Shown here in pieces: positions 55,512 through 64,000 of a DNA stretch of 64,000 nucleotides (within the stretch, counting starts at the first letter, position 1; the number at the start of each line of letters is the position of its first letter). The DNA lies in assembly GCA_001972305.1 (NCBI GenBank), contig BDDD01005257.1, positions 1-64,000 of the forward strand. The letters run 5' to 3'. This DNA is from Cephalotus follicularis (lineage: Eukaryota > Streptophyta > Magnoliopsida > Oxalidales > Cephalotaceae). The notes under the pieces were generated by a model. The model saw only the letters and a list, made by a program, of their open reading frames with translations, did no database searches and was not told the DNA's origin. The position numbers were made by a program, and so were the translations under genes.

Positions 55512-56020
55512 GATGATTGACAAAACATGCTCATTTTGCGTAACTTCTTGACAAAATAAACATTTTTAACTTCAAAGTCCAATTTTATCAATTGTATCAC
55601 AACCATTGCATATGGCATATCAAAATGCACTTACTTAACACAAGAATGCATAAAGCATGCATATATCTCACCAAATGCAACTTTATTTATGCAATATAAC
55701 CATCTCCCCCCTTTTGTACTTTCCCTTAAATGTAATACAAAATATATTTCTCCCCCTTTTTGTCAAACAACAAACAGAGAAACGGAAGCTCCCCCTCAAC
55801 ATATTCATTCATATTCAATTTTAACACTAAGATCAAAGCAATAAGAGGAACCAGATTTACAAAATAATAAATATTGAAACATATTGTCATTTAACACATA
55901 AAACATCAATTTCATAAACCACACATTGTCTTTTACATAATTCATCTAAAATGGAAGCAAGACATTACATAACCAAAGTTTGAAAATACAAGGAAACACA
56001 TGAGATGCAAGAAATGTAGC
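55512..56020 (-). other. Sirevirus D 3' spacer
   Basis: AT-rich non-coding stretch with the three extra purine tracts noted for the PPT. No gene is visible. Confidence 0.55.
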
Positions 56021-57148
56021 TCAAGAGGAATTGGGAGGAGGGTGCTGAGGGAATGCATTTTGGAACATTTGTATGAGATTGGCTTGTCCCTGAATGATAG
56101 TGGCTTGACCCTCACAAAACTGATCCATTCTCCCTTTTTGGTACTCAATATCGGCTTGAGCAAGATCCATCCTAGCCTGAAGTGACTCCAGGGTAGGCCT
56201 GCTACTGCTGCTGCTCGTGCCAACACTTGGTCGTATCTCAAACTACTGAGCATCGTCCTCATCGTCATCCTCATCATCTCCAGCTCTAACATTAGCTTGT
56301 TCTCTCATTTTCTCTCTTCCCCCACCTTGTTACTTAACCCGCACTCCATCCTCAAATCGAATATTACAAAGTCTAAGCCCAGCCTTATTAACCAACTGCT
56401 TATGAGATGGTTTGACACAATGCTCAAAATCAGGAATGTTTAGGTTTAGAGATTCAAAAATCCTACTCAAAAGCATAGGATAAGGAGTATGATTGGGTCT
56501 AGATAACAAGTGGTTGACTATAAGGTAAGGAAGGTTTATAAGAGTTCCATTCTTGACAAAAGCTACGAATTTAAGGTCTCGCTCAGAAGGGAGAGTGTGC
56601 GAGCCTTCTCTAGGTAGAAAAGTGTTTGTGACAAGAAAGAGAATGATCCTAGTGGCAATAGGGAGGTGACTACTAGTCACGGTCATGATCGGATTAAAAT
56701 CCGGACGCTCTAAACAAATCCCTAAGGCTTCTAGTTTCTCTATATCATTGAAATGAGTGATTCCGGCATTGGGAATTCCTAGGGTTTCAGCAATCAATTC
56801 AGGAGTTATTGATATGGGATTACCTAGGACAAAAGAATTAGCAATGCAAGTTGTGGAAGACTCTAGATTAGCATAAAATAACTTGACTAATCTAGGATAA
56901 ATGAAATGTGATGAGCAAAGATAGTCAAACCAACCCATTCCTCGTAGCCAAGTCATGACAATAGCTAGATTGCTAACTAAAACATCTCCAGTTAACCATT
57001 TTTCAAAATGTAACTTCACAAAGCTAAAAATGGAATTATACCGAATTTCTTTCTCTTTGGAGAGAAAGAGGTCGTTGTTGTAGTCAAATGCCGCTTGTGA
57101 AGCCCTTGGTTCCCTAGAAGCCATGTGCTTTTGTGTTTTTGGTGCCAT
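56021..57148 (-). pseudogene. Sirevirus D accessory ORF, two in-frame stops
   Basis: The start is the ATG at 57148 (MAPKTQKHMASREPR), parallel to the starts in Sireviruses A and B. One frame runs to a TGA at 56021, broken only by TAA near 56330 (GVRVK*QGGG) and TAG near 56246. Conserved blocks: FEKWLTGDVLVSNL, WLRGMGWFDYLCSSHFIYPR, LVKLFYANLESS and THFNDIEKLEALGI. After a strongly acidic run (DDEDDDEDD) and five serines comes a Gln-rich coiled-coil-like tail with LESLQARMDLAQADIEYQ. The layout equals that of the intact ORF at 15201-16526: globular part, acidic/Ser linker, helical tail. There is no signal peptide or membrane span. Function unknown. Confidence 0.8.
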
Positions 57149-57262
57149 TTGAAGATATGCAGGTTCGAATTTGAGTGAATAGGGTTTTGGGCATTTTTCA
57201 AGTTTGGAGAAAGTGAGAATACATAAGGGAATTCGGGTTTTAAAACCCTGATTCCCGTACTT

Positions 57263-57335
57263 CCAGTCGACTGGGCCATTAATGCCAGTCGACTGGATGG
57301 CAGGCAGTCGACTGGACAAATTGTCCAGTCGGCTG
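57263..57335 (-). repeat. CCAGTCGACTGG array upstream of the Sirevirus D accessory ORF
   Basis: Four copies in 73 bp: CCAGTCGACTGG (57263), CCAGTCGACTGG (57283), CAGTCGACTGG (57305) and CCAGTCGGCTG (57324), starting about 115 bp upstream of the ORF ATG. The same spelling fills the LTRs of this element (54846-55340, 61610-62130) and is not used by Sireviruses A, B or C. Confidence 0.9.
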
Positions 57336-57551
57336 TTTTCTGCAGAATTTGGAAATGCAGAAAATGGCTATCCAATTTGATTTGCAAACCTTTGGTTAAC
57401 TATTATGGACTAATAGCAACCTAGATACATGAGCTAATTTATGTCATTGAGTTTAAAACTCAATGTTTTAATGCATGATGATCTTTGAAAAACATTTTTC
57501 AACCAATTCAATCAAAAATTAATAAAGCATCACCATTGCACATATAATGAG

Positions 57552-58439
57552 TTAGGAGGGATTTCGCATACCTAGCTCCCTTCGCAATGTGCAGGATCTT
57601 TCATTGTCCAGCGGCTTCGTGAATATATCTGTAACTTGGTTCAAAGTGTCAATATATTCAAGGAAAATATCACCCTTTTCAACATAGTCTCTAAGAAAAT
57701 CATGTCTAATTTCAATATGCTTAGACTTAGAGTGTTGAACAGGATTTCTACTCAAGTTTATAGCACTAGTATTATCACATTTTATGCATACATCGCTAAT
57801 GCTAATGCCAAAATCACAAAGTTGTTGCTTTACCCACAAGTCTTGTGCACAACAACTTCCCGCCGCTACATAATCGGCTACGGTGGTAGAAAGAGCTACA
57901 CTATTTTGTTTCTTGGAAAACCAAGACACTAAAGAATTTCCTAGAAATTGGCAAGTGTCACTAGTGCTCTTTCTATCTAGCTTGCAACCACCATAATCAG
58001 CATCGGAATAGGCATGCAAATTAAACAATGAATCATTCGAATAAAACAATCCTAATAAGGGGGTGTATGCAAGATATCTAAAGATTCGCTTAACCGCAGT
58101 TAAGTGAGATTCTTTAGGTGATGATTGATACCTAGCACATAGACATACACTAAACATTATGTCCGGTCTACTAGCGGTAAGGTAAAGGAGAGATCCTATC
58201 ATACTTCTATAAAGTTTTTGATCTACCTCTTTACCATTCTCATCCTTGTCAAGTTTGGTTGTAATGCTCATTGGAGTCTTGCAAGGCTTTGAGTGTTCCA
58301 TTCCAAATCTTTTGAGTAGGTCCTTGGTGTATTTGGATTGGTTGATGAAAATTCCTTCATTTCCTTGTTGGATTTGAAATCCAAGGAAATATTTGAGTTC
58401 TCCCATCATGCTCATAACCCAAATAAACCTAGCATAGTG
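57552..58439 (-). pseudogene. Sirevirus D RT C-terminus and RNase H
   Basis: The sequence enters RT after the catalytic core (MSMMGELKYFLGFQIQQ), so YVDD is missing. Open for 287 codons. RNase H shows SDADYGG and DNTSAINLS, but the second acidic motif reads TTVADYVAA instead of TEAEY, losing a catalytic Glu. It ends VTDIFTKPLD. At 58440 it is fused to integrase, removing the integrase C-terminus and RT fingers/palm. Confidence 0.9.
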
Positions 58440-59590
58440 TCAGCAACAATCAACGCAAAGACATATCGTTAGTACAACCAAGACACTAGGAGCCGAGAAG
58501 TTATGGTGAATACCTAGTTCATCACAAAAAATTTCAAAACCAAGATTTTCAAATTCTTTGCCGTGATCACTACGTATGCTAACAATAGATAGACTCTTTT
58601 CATTTTGAATTCGTCTACCAAATTTAACAAAGGAATCTAAGGCATCACTCTTTAAAGCTAAGAAGATAACCCAAGTAAACCTAGTATAGTCATCAACAAT
58701 AACTAAGCCATATTGTTTACCACCAAGACTTAAAGTTCTAGTTGGTCCAAACAAATCAATTGTAAAATACGAGTAGTAGAAACAACATTTTTAGCCTTAA
58801 AAGATGTTCTTGTTTGTTTGCCTTGTGCACAAGCATCACACAATTTATCATTTTCAAATTTCATTTTTGGCAAACCAATTACTAAATCTTCTCTTGAAAG
58901 TTTGGCAAGAACATCCATGCTAGCATGGCCTAACCTTCTATGCCAAAGCCATTTGTCATTTGTATTTGCATTAAAACAAACATCTTTTGAAAACATTTCT
59001 TTTAGATAAACAACATACACATTGCCTTGCCTATGACCAACAAACTTGACATCATTGGTGCTAATGTCAATTATGTGACAACAAGAGGATTCAAAATTAA
59101 TCTTATATCCTTTGTCACACAATTGGCTAACACTAAGCAAATTATGCTTAAGGCCTACAACATAAGAGACATTTTTAATTAAAGTAGAGAATGTATTACC
59201 AATTGAGCCAATACCAACAATTTTGGCTTTGTTGTTATCTCCAAAGGTGACCTTTCCTCCATAAACTTCTTTAAGATCAATGAAGAGGCTTTTGTCACCC
59301 GTCATGTGCTTCGAGCACCCGCTATCCACATACCATGGTTGTTCCTCGCTGTGGTTTGCCCGCAAGCATTGTTCCACCTACAAAAACGTCAAAATAGTTT
59401 GACCTTGGTACCCATTGTTTGTTGGGTCCTTTAATGTTACATTTTTGACTAATGGTTCCCTTGGGAACCCACACTTGCCTAAATGTAATAGGATTATGAT
59501 TAGGTGATGGTCTAGTGTGTGAATGCGAATGTGCAATCCTTTTAAAACATTTATTTCTAACATGTCCCATCTTATTTCAATAAGTTCAAT
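58440..59590 (-). pseudogene. Sirevirus D protease, pre-integrase and partial integrase
   Basis: Protease: WYVDSGCSKHMTGD gives the catalytic D-S-G. The pre-integrase part has WLWHRRLGHASM and the zinc residues CDACAQGKQTRTSF. Integrase begins after a frame change near 58750 with YGLVIVDDYTRFTWV and SDHGKEFEN (the first two Asp of DDE) and stops at HNFSAP, before the catalytic Glu. Upstream, near 59350-59400, a frame change separates the protease from the gag end with WVPKGT and NKQWVPR. Confidence 0.9.
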
Positions 59591-60034
59591 GAGGTATAGT
59601 TTTAGTATTCTTCAACTTAGCCTTAACCTCTAGAGGAGCATAGCCTATGCCGGTTTTATCTAGGTATGATTTTTGACTACCTAGCATCTCCTCTAATTTC
59701 TTGCTACCTAATGTGAATTTACTAAATGATTTTTCTAAATTCACATTCTTTTCCCTTAGGGATTCTACTTCCTTTTCTAAGGCAATGTCATTAGATGAAG
59801 TAGGTTTAGCTATGTGATCATCCTTTTTGGCTAGTTCATGTTCTAAAATACCTATATCATTTTTCAAATGTTCATTCTCAATGACTAGTAATTCTTTTTC
59901 TTTTTCTATGCTAGCATTTTTTCTTAAGTAATGAACATTAAGAAAATTTCTTTTTAAATTCAACAAGCAATTCATTAAAGGCAAATTGCAATTCACCAAA
60001 TGTGTAAGAATCACCTACCTCGTTGTTTAGCATA
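59586..60034 (-). pseudogene. Sirevirus D gag C-terminal coiled coil
   Basis: Heptad-rich segment (KEKELLVIENEHLKNDIGIL, EKEVESLREKNVNLEKS), usual for the end of Sirevirus gag. The N-terminal residues (SYTFGELQFAFNELLVEF) are readable in a neighbouring frame, so there is a frameshift near 59950. It is separated from the rest of gag by the insert at 60035-60350. Confidence 0.8.
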
Positions 60035-60350
60035 AAAAATGTGTTGTTTTTAATGATTTATTTGTGGTATTTTTATGCTTGGAATAGACTACTTTGGTTG
60101 TGTTATATTGATTTTCAGGTACAAGTGCTATTTCTTAGTATTTCAAATTCAACGTTTTTAATTATCAAAGTTTTAATTTCTTGTTTTGTTTATTTATTTT
60201 ACTTTGCATAATTAGGAGTAGTTTTTTATAGTTTATTTCAAATTTGGTATACTTCGCTTAGGTTGGATAAATTACAACTAGTTTACTTTTCCCTGTGTTC
60301 GACCCGTTACTGCATGATCCGTGCACTTGCGGCTATAAATTTTAAAACAT
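60035..60350. mobile_element. Unidentified 315-bp insert inside Sirevirus D gag
   Basis: The gag reading stops making sense on both sides of this AT-rich stretch. Its right end, on the minus strand, reads TATAGCCGCAAGTGCACGGA and then CGGGTCGAACACAGGGAA. I recognise this phrase only as a common plant repeat leader, not with a class. No ORF. The target duplication is not resolved. Confidence 0.5.
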
Positions 60351-61452
60351 TCTTTTTACGTGAACACTCATTTTCGCTATCCTCATTGTCACTTAATGCC
60401 ATGAAGCAAAGGTTTGCCACTTGCTCGGTGACTTCGTCATCGGAGGTTTCGTCATCACTAAGGTGCCACGCTTTGAGGGCTTTCTTCTTGAATAGCTTCT
60501 TCTTCTTCAATTGAGGACAATCCACTTTGATGAGTCCCGGTTTGTTGCATTCGAAGCATGTAGGAGGATCCATTTTGCTTCCCTCTCCTTTGTTGAAGTT
60601 CTTCTTTTGGAACCTTCTTGCTTTGTTCATCTTTGCGAACTTTGTGAAAAGTTTCGCAAAGAGAACATAGTCCTCTTCTTCTAGCTCCTCTTTACTTGAC
60701 ATTTCTTCTTTGTGAGTGCTTTTAAGAGCTATGTCCTTTCTTCTTTCCTCTTGCGGCTTTGTCTCCACAAGATTGGCGGATTTTTTGTTCAATTTTACCT
60801 TATGAGTCATGAGGGAGCCAAGAAGTTCTTCAATCTCCATGGTCTTTAGATCCTTTGATTCTTCAATTGCCGTCACCTTGGGTTTCCACTCATCATTGAG
60901 ACACCCTAGCAATTTTCTCACGAGTTCATCCTGTCCAAAAACCTTTCCAAGACCAAGTAAACCATTAGTAATGTCAAGCAACAGATTATACAAATTCTTG
61001 ATGGATTCGTTCGGTTGCATTTTAAATAATTCATAAGCTCTATTTAACAAAGCAAGTTTTGCATTCTTAACTTGCTCGGTACCCTCATGGGTAAGGATGA
61101 GCAATTTCCACACTTCATGTGCGAAAGTACATCTCCTAACGAGATTGTATTCGGTTTTATCTAGAGACACTAGTAATATATTAAGGTCCTTATTGTCTAT
61201 AGTCAATTTTCTAAAATCATCCTCATCCCATTCGTCTTCCGATTTGGAAACGAGTTCATTTTTGTCATTTAATTTCGTAGGGATGTGAGGGCCATTTTTC
61301 ACACTAAGCCAATTTCTAAAGTCTCTAGACTTAAGGTATATTTCCATACGACTTTTCCAATATGGAGAATCGTCACCACTAAATAATGGTACCTTAAATT
61401 CGGAGACATCGTCATTGTGTCTAGATTGGTTGTTCATGCTAGTTGAGGCCAT
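60350..61452 (-). pseudogene. Sirevirus D gag, interrupted
   Basis: The start is the ATG at 61452 (MASTSMNNQSRHND). Motifs: LFSGDDSPYWKSRMEIYL, KVTAIEESKDLKTMEIEE and LLGSLMTHKVK. The zinc knuckle reads CFECNKPGLIKVDC: the histidine of CCHC is replaced by leucine, which should weaken zinc binding. After the acidic segment SDDETSDDEV and SENECS the frame enters the foreign insert and ends 15-20 codons later. Confidence 0.88.
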
Positions 61453-61478
61453 GATCTTTAGCTGGGCAGTATAGATTG

Positions 61479-62290
61479 GTTATGAAAGCTTGGAATTGTA
61501 CTTGAGATGACTAGTATAGATGTTCACTTTGATTGCAAGAGATGCACCCAAGAATGCTCCATTTGGCCTTTATACTTGTGCTCCAACGGATCTATTTTTG
61601 AAGTTCTGTTACAATCGAGTCGGTTGGATTTATACGGTAGTCAATTGGATTTGATGGCGCGTATATTTGAATATAGCCGTTGGTGGTGGACAGTCGGCTG
61701 CTTCCGCTAGGCAGTCAGCTGGTGGAGCCTGGCAGTCGGCTGGTGCTCTGTTCCAGTCGGTTGGATGAGCTGAAATTGATTTACATAAGCTACTGCCTGA
61801 TATTGCACATTTGGTGACAGTCGGCTGGATTCCTTGGCAGTCGACTGGACCCCCTGGCGGTCAACTGGTGCCCTGCTTCAGTTGGCTGGATGAGTTGTTA
61901 AAATGATACAGAAGCTACTGCCTGAAATGTGCACCCATGGCAGTCGACTGGACCCCTGTGGCAGTCGGCTGTCTTGGCCTGGCAGTCGACTGCTCCCCTG
62001 TGGCAGTCGGCTGGATCATCTGTTCCTGCAATTTCTGGACTTGGTTGGAGAACCAGTCGGCTACACAACCCATGGCAGTCGACTACTCAACCTTGGCAGT
62101 CGCCTGGATTTCTTGGCAGTCGGCTGGATTGCCCTGTACTTGCAGAAATGACCTTTTACACATTTTGGACTTAAGATCATGTGAGTATATGAAGTTGTAA
62201 CACATAGAATTATGCATACACGTGTTATATGTTTGTTAATCATCAAAATATCATATGTTAATACAATTAACGGGGTGGCAAAGGCCAACA
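61479..62290 (-). repeat. 5' LTR of Sirevirus D, R-U5 deleted
   Basis: Matches 54708-55497 and ends AAGGCCAACA. One extra motif unit (GTGGAGCCTGGCAGTCGGCTG region, near 61718-61745) is present compared with the 3' LTR. The inner LTR end and the PBS are lost at the junction near 61479. The CAGTCGGCTGG array covers 61610-62130. Confidence 0.87.
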
Positions 62291-62750
62291 CGCTTAGTCT
62301 GTATAGATCTCTTTAGCCAGTCTCCCAGCAAAAGGAAATAAATCCCCTTCTCAACTTAATTTATTATAGTGTTTTTAACTCTCTAGGTTCACATGCAGGT
62401 TCTTGTTGTTAATCATAACAAGCCATGAGAAGAAAAGTTTATTCTGAAAAAAAAATCATGAAAAGTCCTTACAAAGTACGATATTGAATCGTTTTGTTTA
62501 TTCCTTTGATGGTTGCCAAAAGTCCTTACTTAAGGGTTTTAAACTATATGCTACTTTGAGAAAGCATACCTCATATTTTTTCTGACGTGATGATGGCATA
62601 AGATAACGGAATATAGTGATATGGTAGATAGTCAATATAAAACATGACCATTGGGACATTTACTAATTTTGGTATTGGAATTTCATGCAATACTTCTAAC
62701 TTCAATTTTTTTTCTTCTCATCTGCTTAAATTTTATAGTGATTTTTCAAG
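62291..62750 (+). other. Intron-like sequence upstream of the MO25-like exons
   Basis: AT-rich, ends with the acceptor TTTTTCAAG before the exon at 62751. No ORF or repeat that I recognise. Confidence 0.45.
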
Positions 62751-63014
62751 TATATATTAGAGTCTGCAAGTTTTGAGTTATTCTTCAAATTTGTGGAGTT
62801 GCCTAACATTGTCATTGCTTCTGATGCATTTTCTACCTTTAAGGTCAGTTATTAGTTTTGCAATTTCTTAGAATTTTTTTCTCATATACCTATTAAAGTT
62901 TTTCATTCTTTATATTTGCCATTGCTTTATGTCATACAAATAATGTTTTGGCAGGATCTGCTAACTAAACACGAAGAAGTGGTAGCAGAATTTTTGACTG
63001 CTCATTATGATGAG
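62751..63014 (+). pseudogene. MO25-like gene fragment: two middle exons with intact splice sites
   Basis: Exon 62751-62843 reads YILESASFELFFKFVELPNI followed by VIASDAFSTFK, with GT after it. The intron (62844-62954) ends TTTTGGCAG. Exon 62955-63014 reads DLLTKHEEVVAEFLTAHYDE, followed by GTATAAG. Both match the middle of plant MO25 (calcium-binding protein 39 family), and neither contains a stop. The next exon was not found in the following 990 bp, so either a long intron follows or the fragment ends. I class it as a fragment because a later MO25 exon lies upstream at 54238, out of order. Confidence 0.78.
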
Positions 63015-63905
63015 GTATAAGAGTTCTTTATCGCTTAATGTTTTATGGTGTTGACAAATTTAGGCAGTTCAAATTCTCCTTCAGAGCTGTTGCATGGTGA
63101 TTAAATGTTGTATATTTTTGGCCGCCAAAATTTGTTATGTTGTGTATTTTTTTTTCTTGAATCCTATGTTGTTTATCAACACAATCGCTAGATTGAATTG
63201 GGCAATTCCACTCTTTCAAATGAGAATTGCCTCCAATAAAAAGTATTGCATTCTAACTTGTCAATTATGATTGGCCAGCCTACATTCTTTTAAGGTTGAC
63301 ACTTACTACTTATAATGCTCATCTATAATTTTGTCAGCAAGGTTATGCGAACAAGTTTATACATATCCAATAGTTATAATTTTCTAAATCATATATATAC
63401 CACATTTGTAAGGGAAATAATGCTATGAGAACGTGATGCCACATTTTAATAGCATTATCCCTTGTTTTTTTTATAAATGTCATGATGGTTACTAATAGAG
63501 ATTTGTTTGTTGTCAGCCTCATCAAATTCAAGAGTCTATTTGTCTTATATCAAACTCAATGTCTAATTTGTCATTTTTTTAAATGTGTAGACTGGTTGGA
63601 AATAGTGTCAAATCTTAAGCTAAGGTATAAGTTTGTTGTTTGAATTTTGTTTGCTGATACAAATGCCAGGATGATTATACACCCAGAGCATAGAAGCATA
63701 TATGAAATCTTGTGCGTGGATATTTTGTAGTTTCTGTTTTAGGAAGTTGTTATTATTTTGACTACATTATATGCAGACGATAAATTAATTGTGCCGTATT
63801 TTGATTTTTTATACTTTTATGCTCACGATGTTTATTTACATTCAAGCAAAATAATTTGTTGGCTATAACATTGTACAATAATATATAGAAATTGTATTTA
63901 ATTCA
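63015..63905 (+). other. Intron-like AT-rich sequence
   Basis: It follows the donor at 63015. I see no exon, repeat or ORF with support. Confidence 0.4.
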
Positions 63906-63909
63906 AGAT

Positions 63910-63985
63910 GTAGCGATTGTAGCTCAGTCGATGCAATATGTGCTTCACAATCATAATGTCGTTGGTTCGATGCGATGTCTGCTTC
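63910..63985 (+). other. tRNA-like sequence or SINE head
   Basis: TAGCTCAGTCGA resembles a pol III A box and GGTTCGATGC a B box, 44 bases apart as in a tRNA. Between them, TTCACAA could be an anticodon loop (CAC) with four of five stem pairs. The T stem and acceptor stem do not pair well, and the part from 63932 is partly repeated about 39 bp later. More likely a decayed tRNA-derived SINE than a working tRNA gene. Confidence 0.3.
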
Positions 63986-64000
63986 CCAATTATAATGTCT

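Larger units (their letters stand above)
54288..62290 (-). mobile_element. Sirevirus D (Ty1/Copia) with accessory ORF
   Basis: Order on the minus strand: truncated 5' LTR (61479-62290), gag (60350-61452), a foreign 315-bp insert, gag coiled coil (59586-60014), protease and pre-integrase, partial integrase, partial RT and RNase H, motif array (57263-57335), accessory ORF (56021-57148), PPT (55498-55511), 3' LTR (54288-55497). R-U5 and PBS are deleted. No matching target duplication is found (right flank CGCTT), so one end may have been altered. Confidence 0.9.

Overview
This window reads as plant nuclear DNA, probably a eudicot. It is AT-rich and is dominated by nested LTR retrotransposons of two superfamilies: Ty1/Copia of the Sirevirus type and Ty3/Gypsy, including a chromovirus-like element. 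The only host-type coding traces are intron-containing fragments of two plant genes, a BLOS1-like and an MO25-like gene. No intact host gene, rRNA, CRISPR array or bacterial feature is visible. Most long open frames are shadows of minus-strand retrotransposon polyproteins.

Left part (1-12758). A Sirevirus (element C: gag at 1-730, primer-binding site, LTR 789-1732) sits inside the 3' LTR of a second Sirevirus (element A: LTR fragment 1733-2164, accessory ORF, gag, PBS, LTR 6358-7638; most of pol deleted). Element A lies in the pol of a decayed Gypsy element (Gypsy-1: pol stub, PBS, 3.3-kb LTR 9459-12758).

Middle (12894-36461). An old Gypsy LTR (G5) was split by Sirevirus B (13259-19238, target duplication GACGT/GACGC) and by a 14.7-kb Gypsy-2 (20193-34870, perfect duplication TATAC). 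The 3' LTR of Gypsy-2 was later hit by two solo LTRs, one Gypsy (21590-23671, duplication CGCTG) and one Sirevirus (25319-26595, duplication TATCT). The sister LTR at 31674-34870 preserves both empty sites. An assembly gap of 25 N lies at 22491-22515.

Right part (36461-64000). Copia fragments and a Gypsy LTR with minisatellites end at a CACTA transposon terminus (39383), which is followed by BLOS1-like exons with a stop and a frameshift. Then come a solo LTR (41425-43825), a DNA element with long terminal inverted repeats (43892-44938), Gypsy-3 (45796-53962), an MO25-like late exon (54238-54282), Sirevirus D (54288-62290) and MO25-like middle exons (62751-63014).

The most interesting pattern is that three Sireviruses (A, B, D) carry an extra ORF between pol and the 3' LTR, on the sense strand, in the position where env-like genes lie. 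Upstream of each ORF is an array of a short TCGAC-like motif. The spelling of the motif differs between elements but matches the array in that element's own LTR: GTTGACG/GTTAACG in A, AGTCGACG and GACGTCGATGTC in B, CAGTCGRCTGG in D. Related arrays also occur in several Gypsy LTRs. This suggests either shared host-factor control, or an element-encoded factor that recognises its own repeats.
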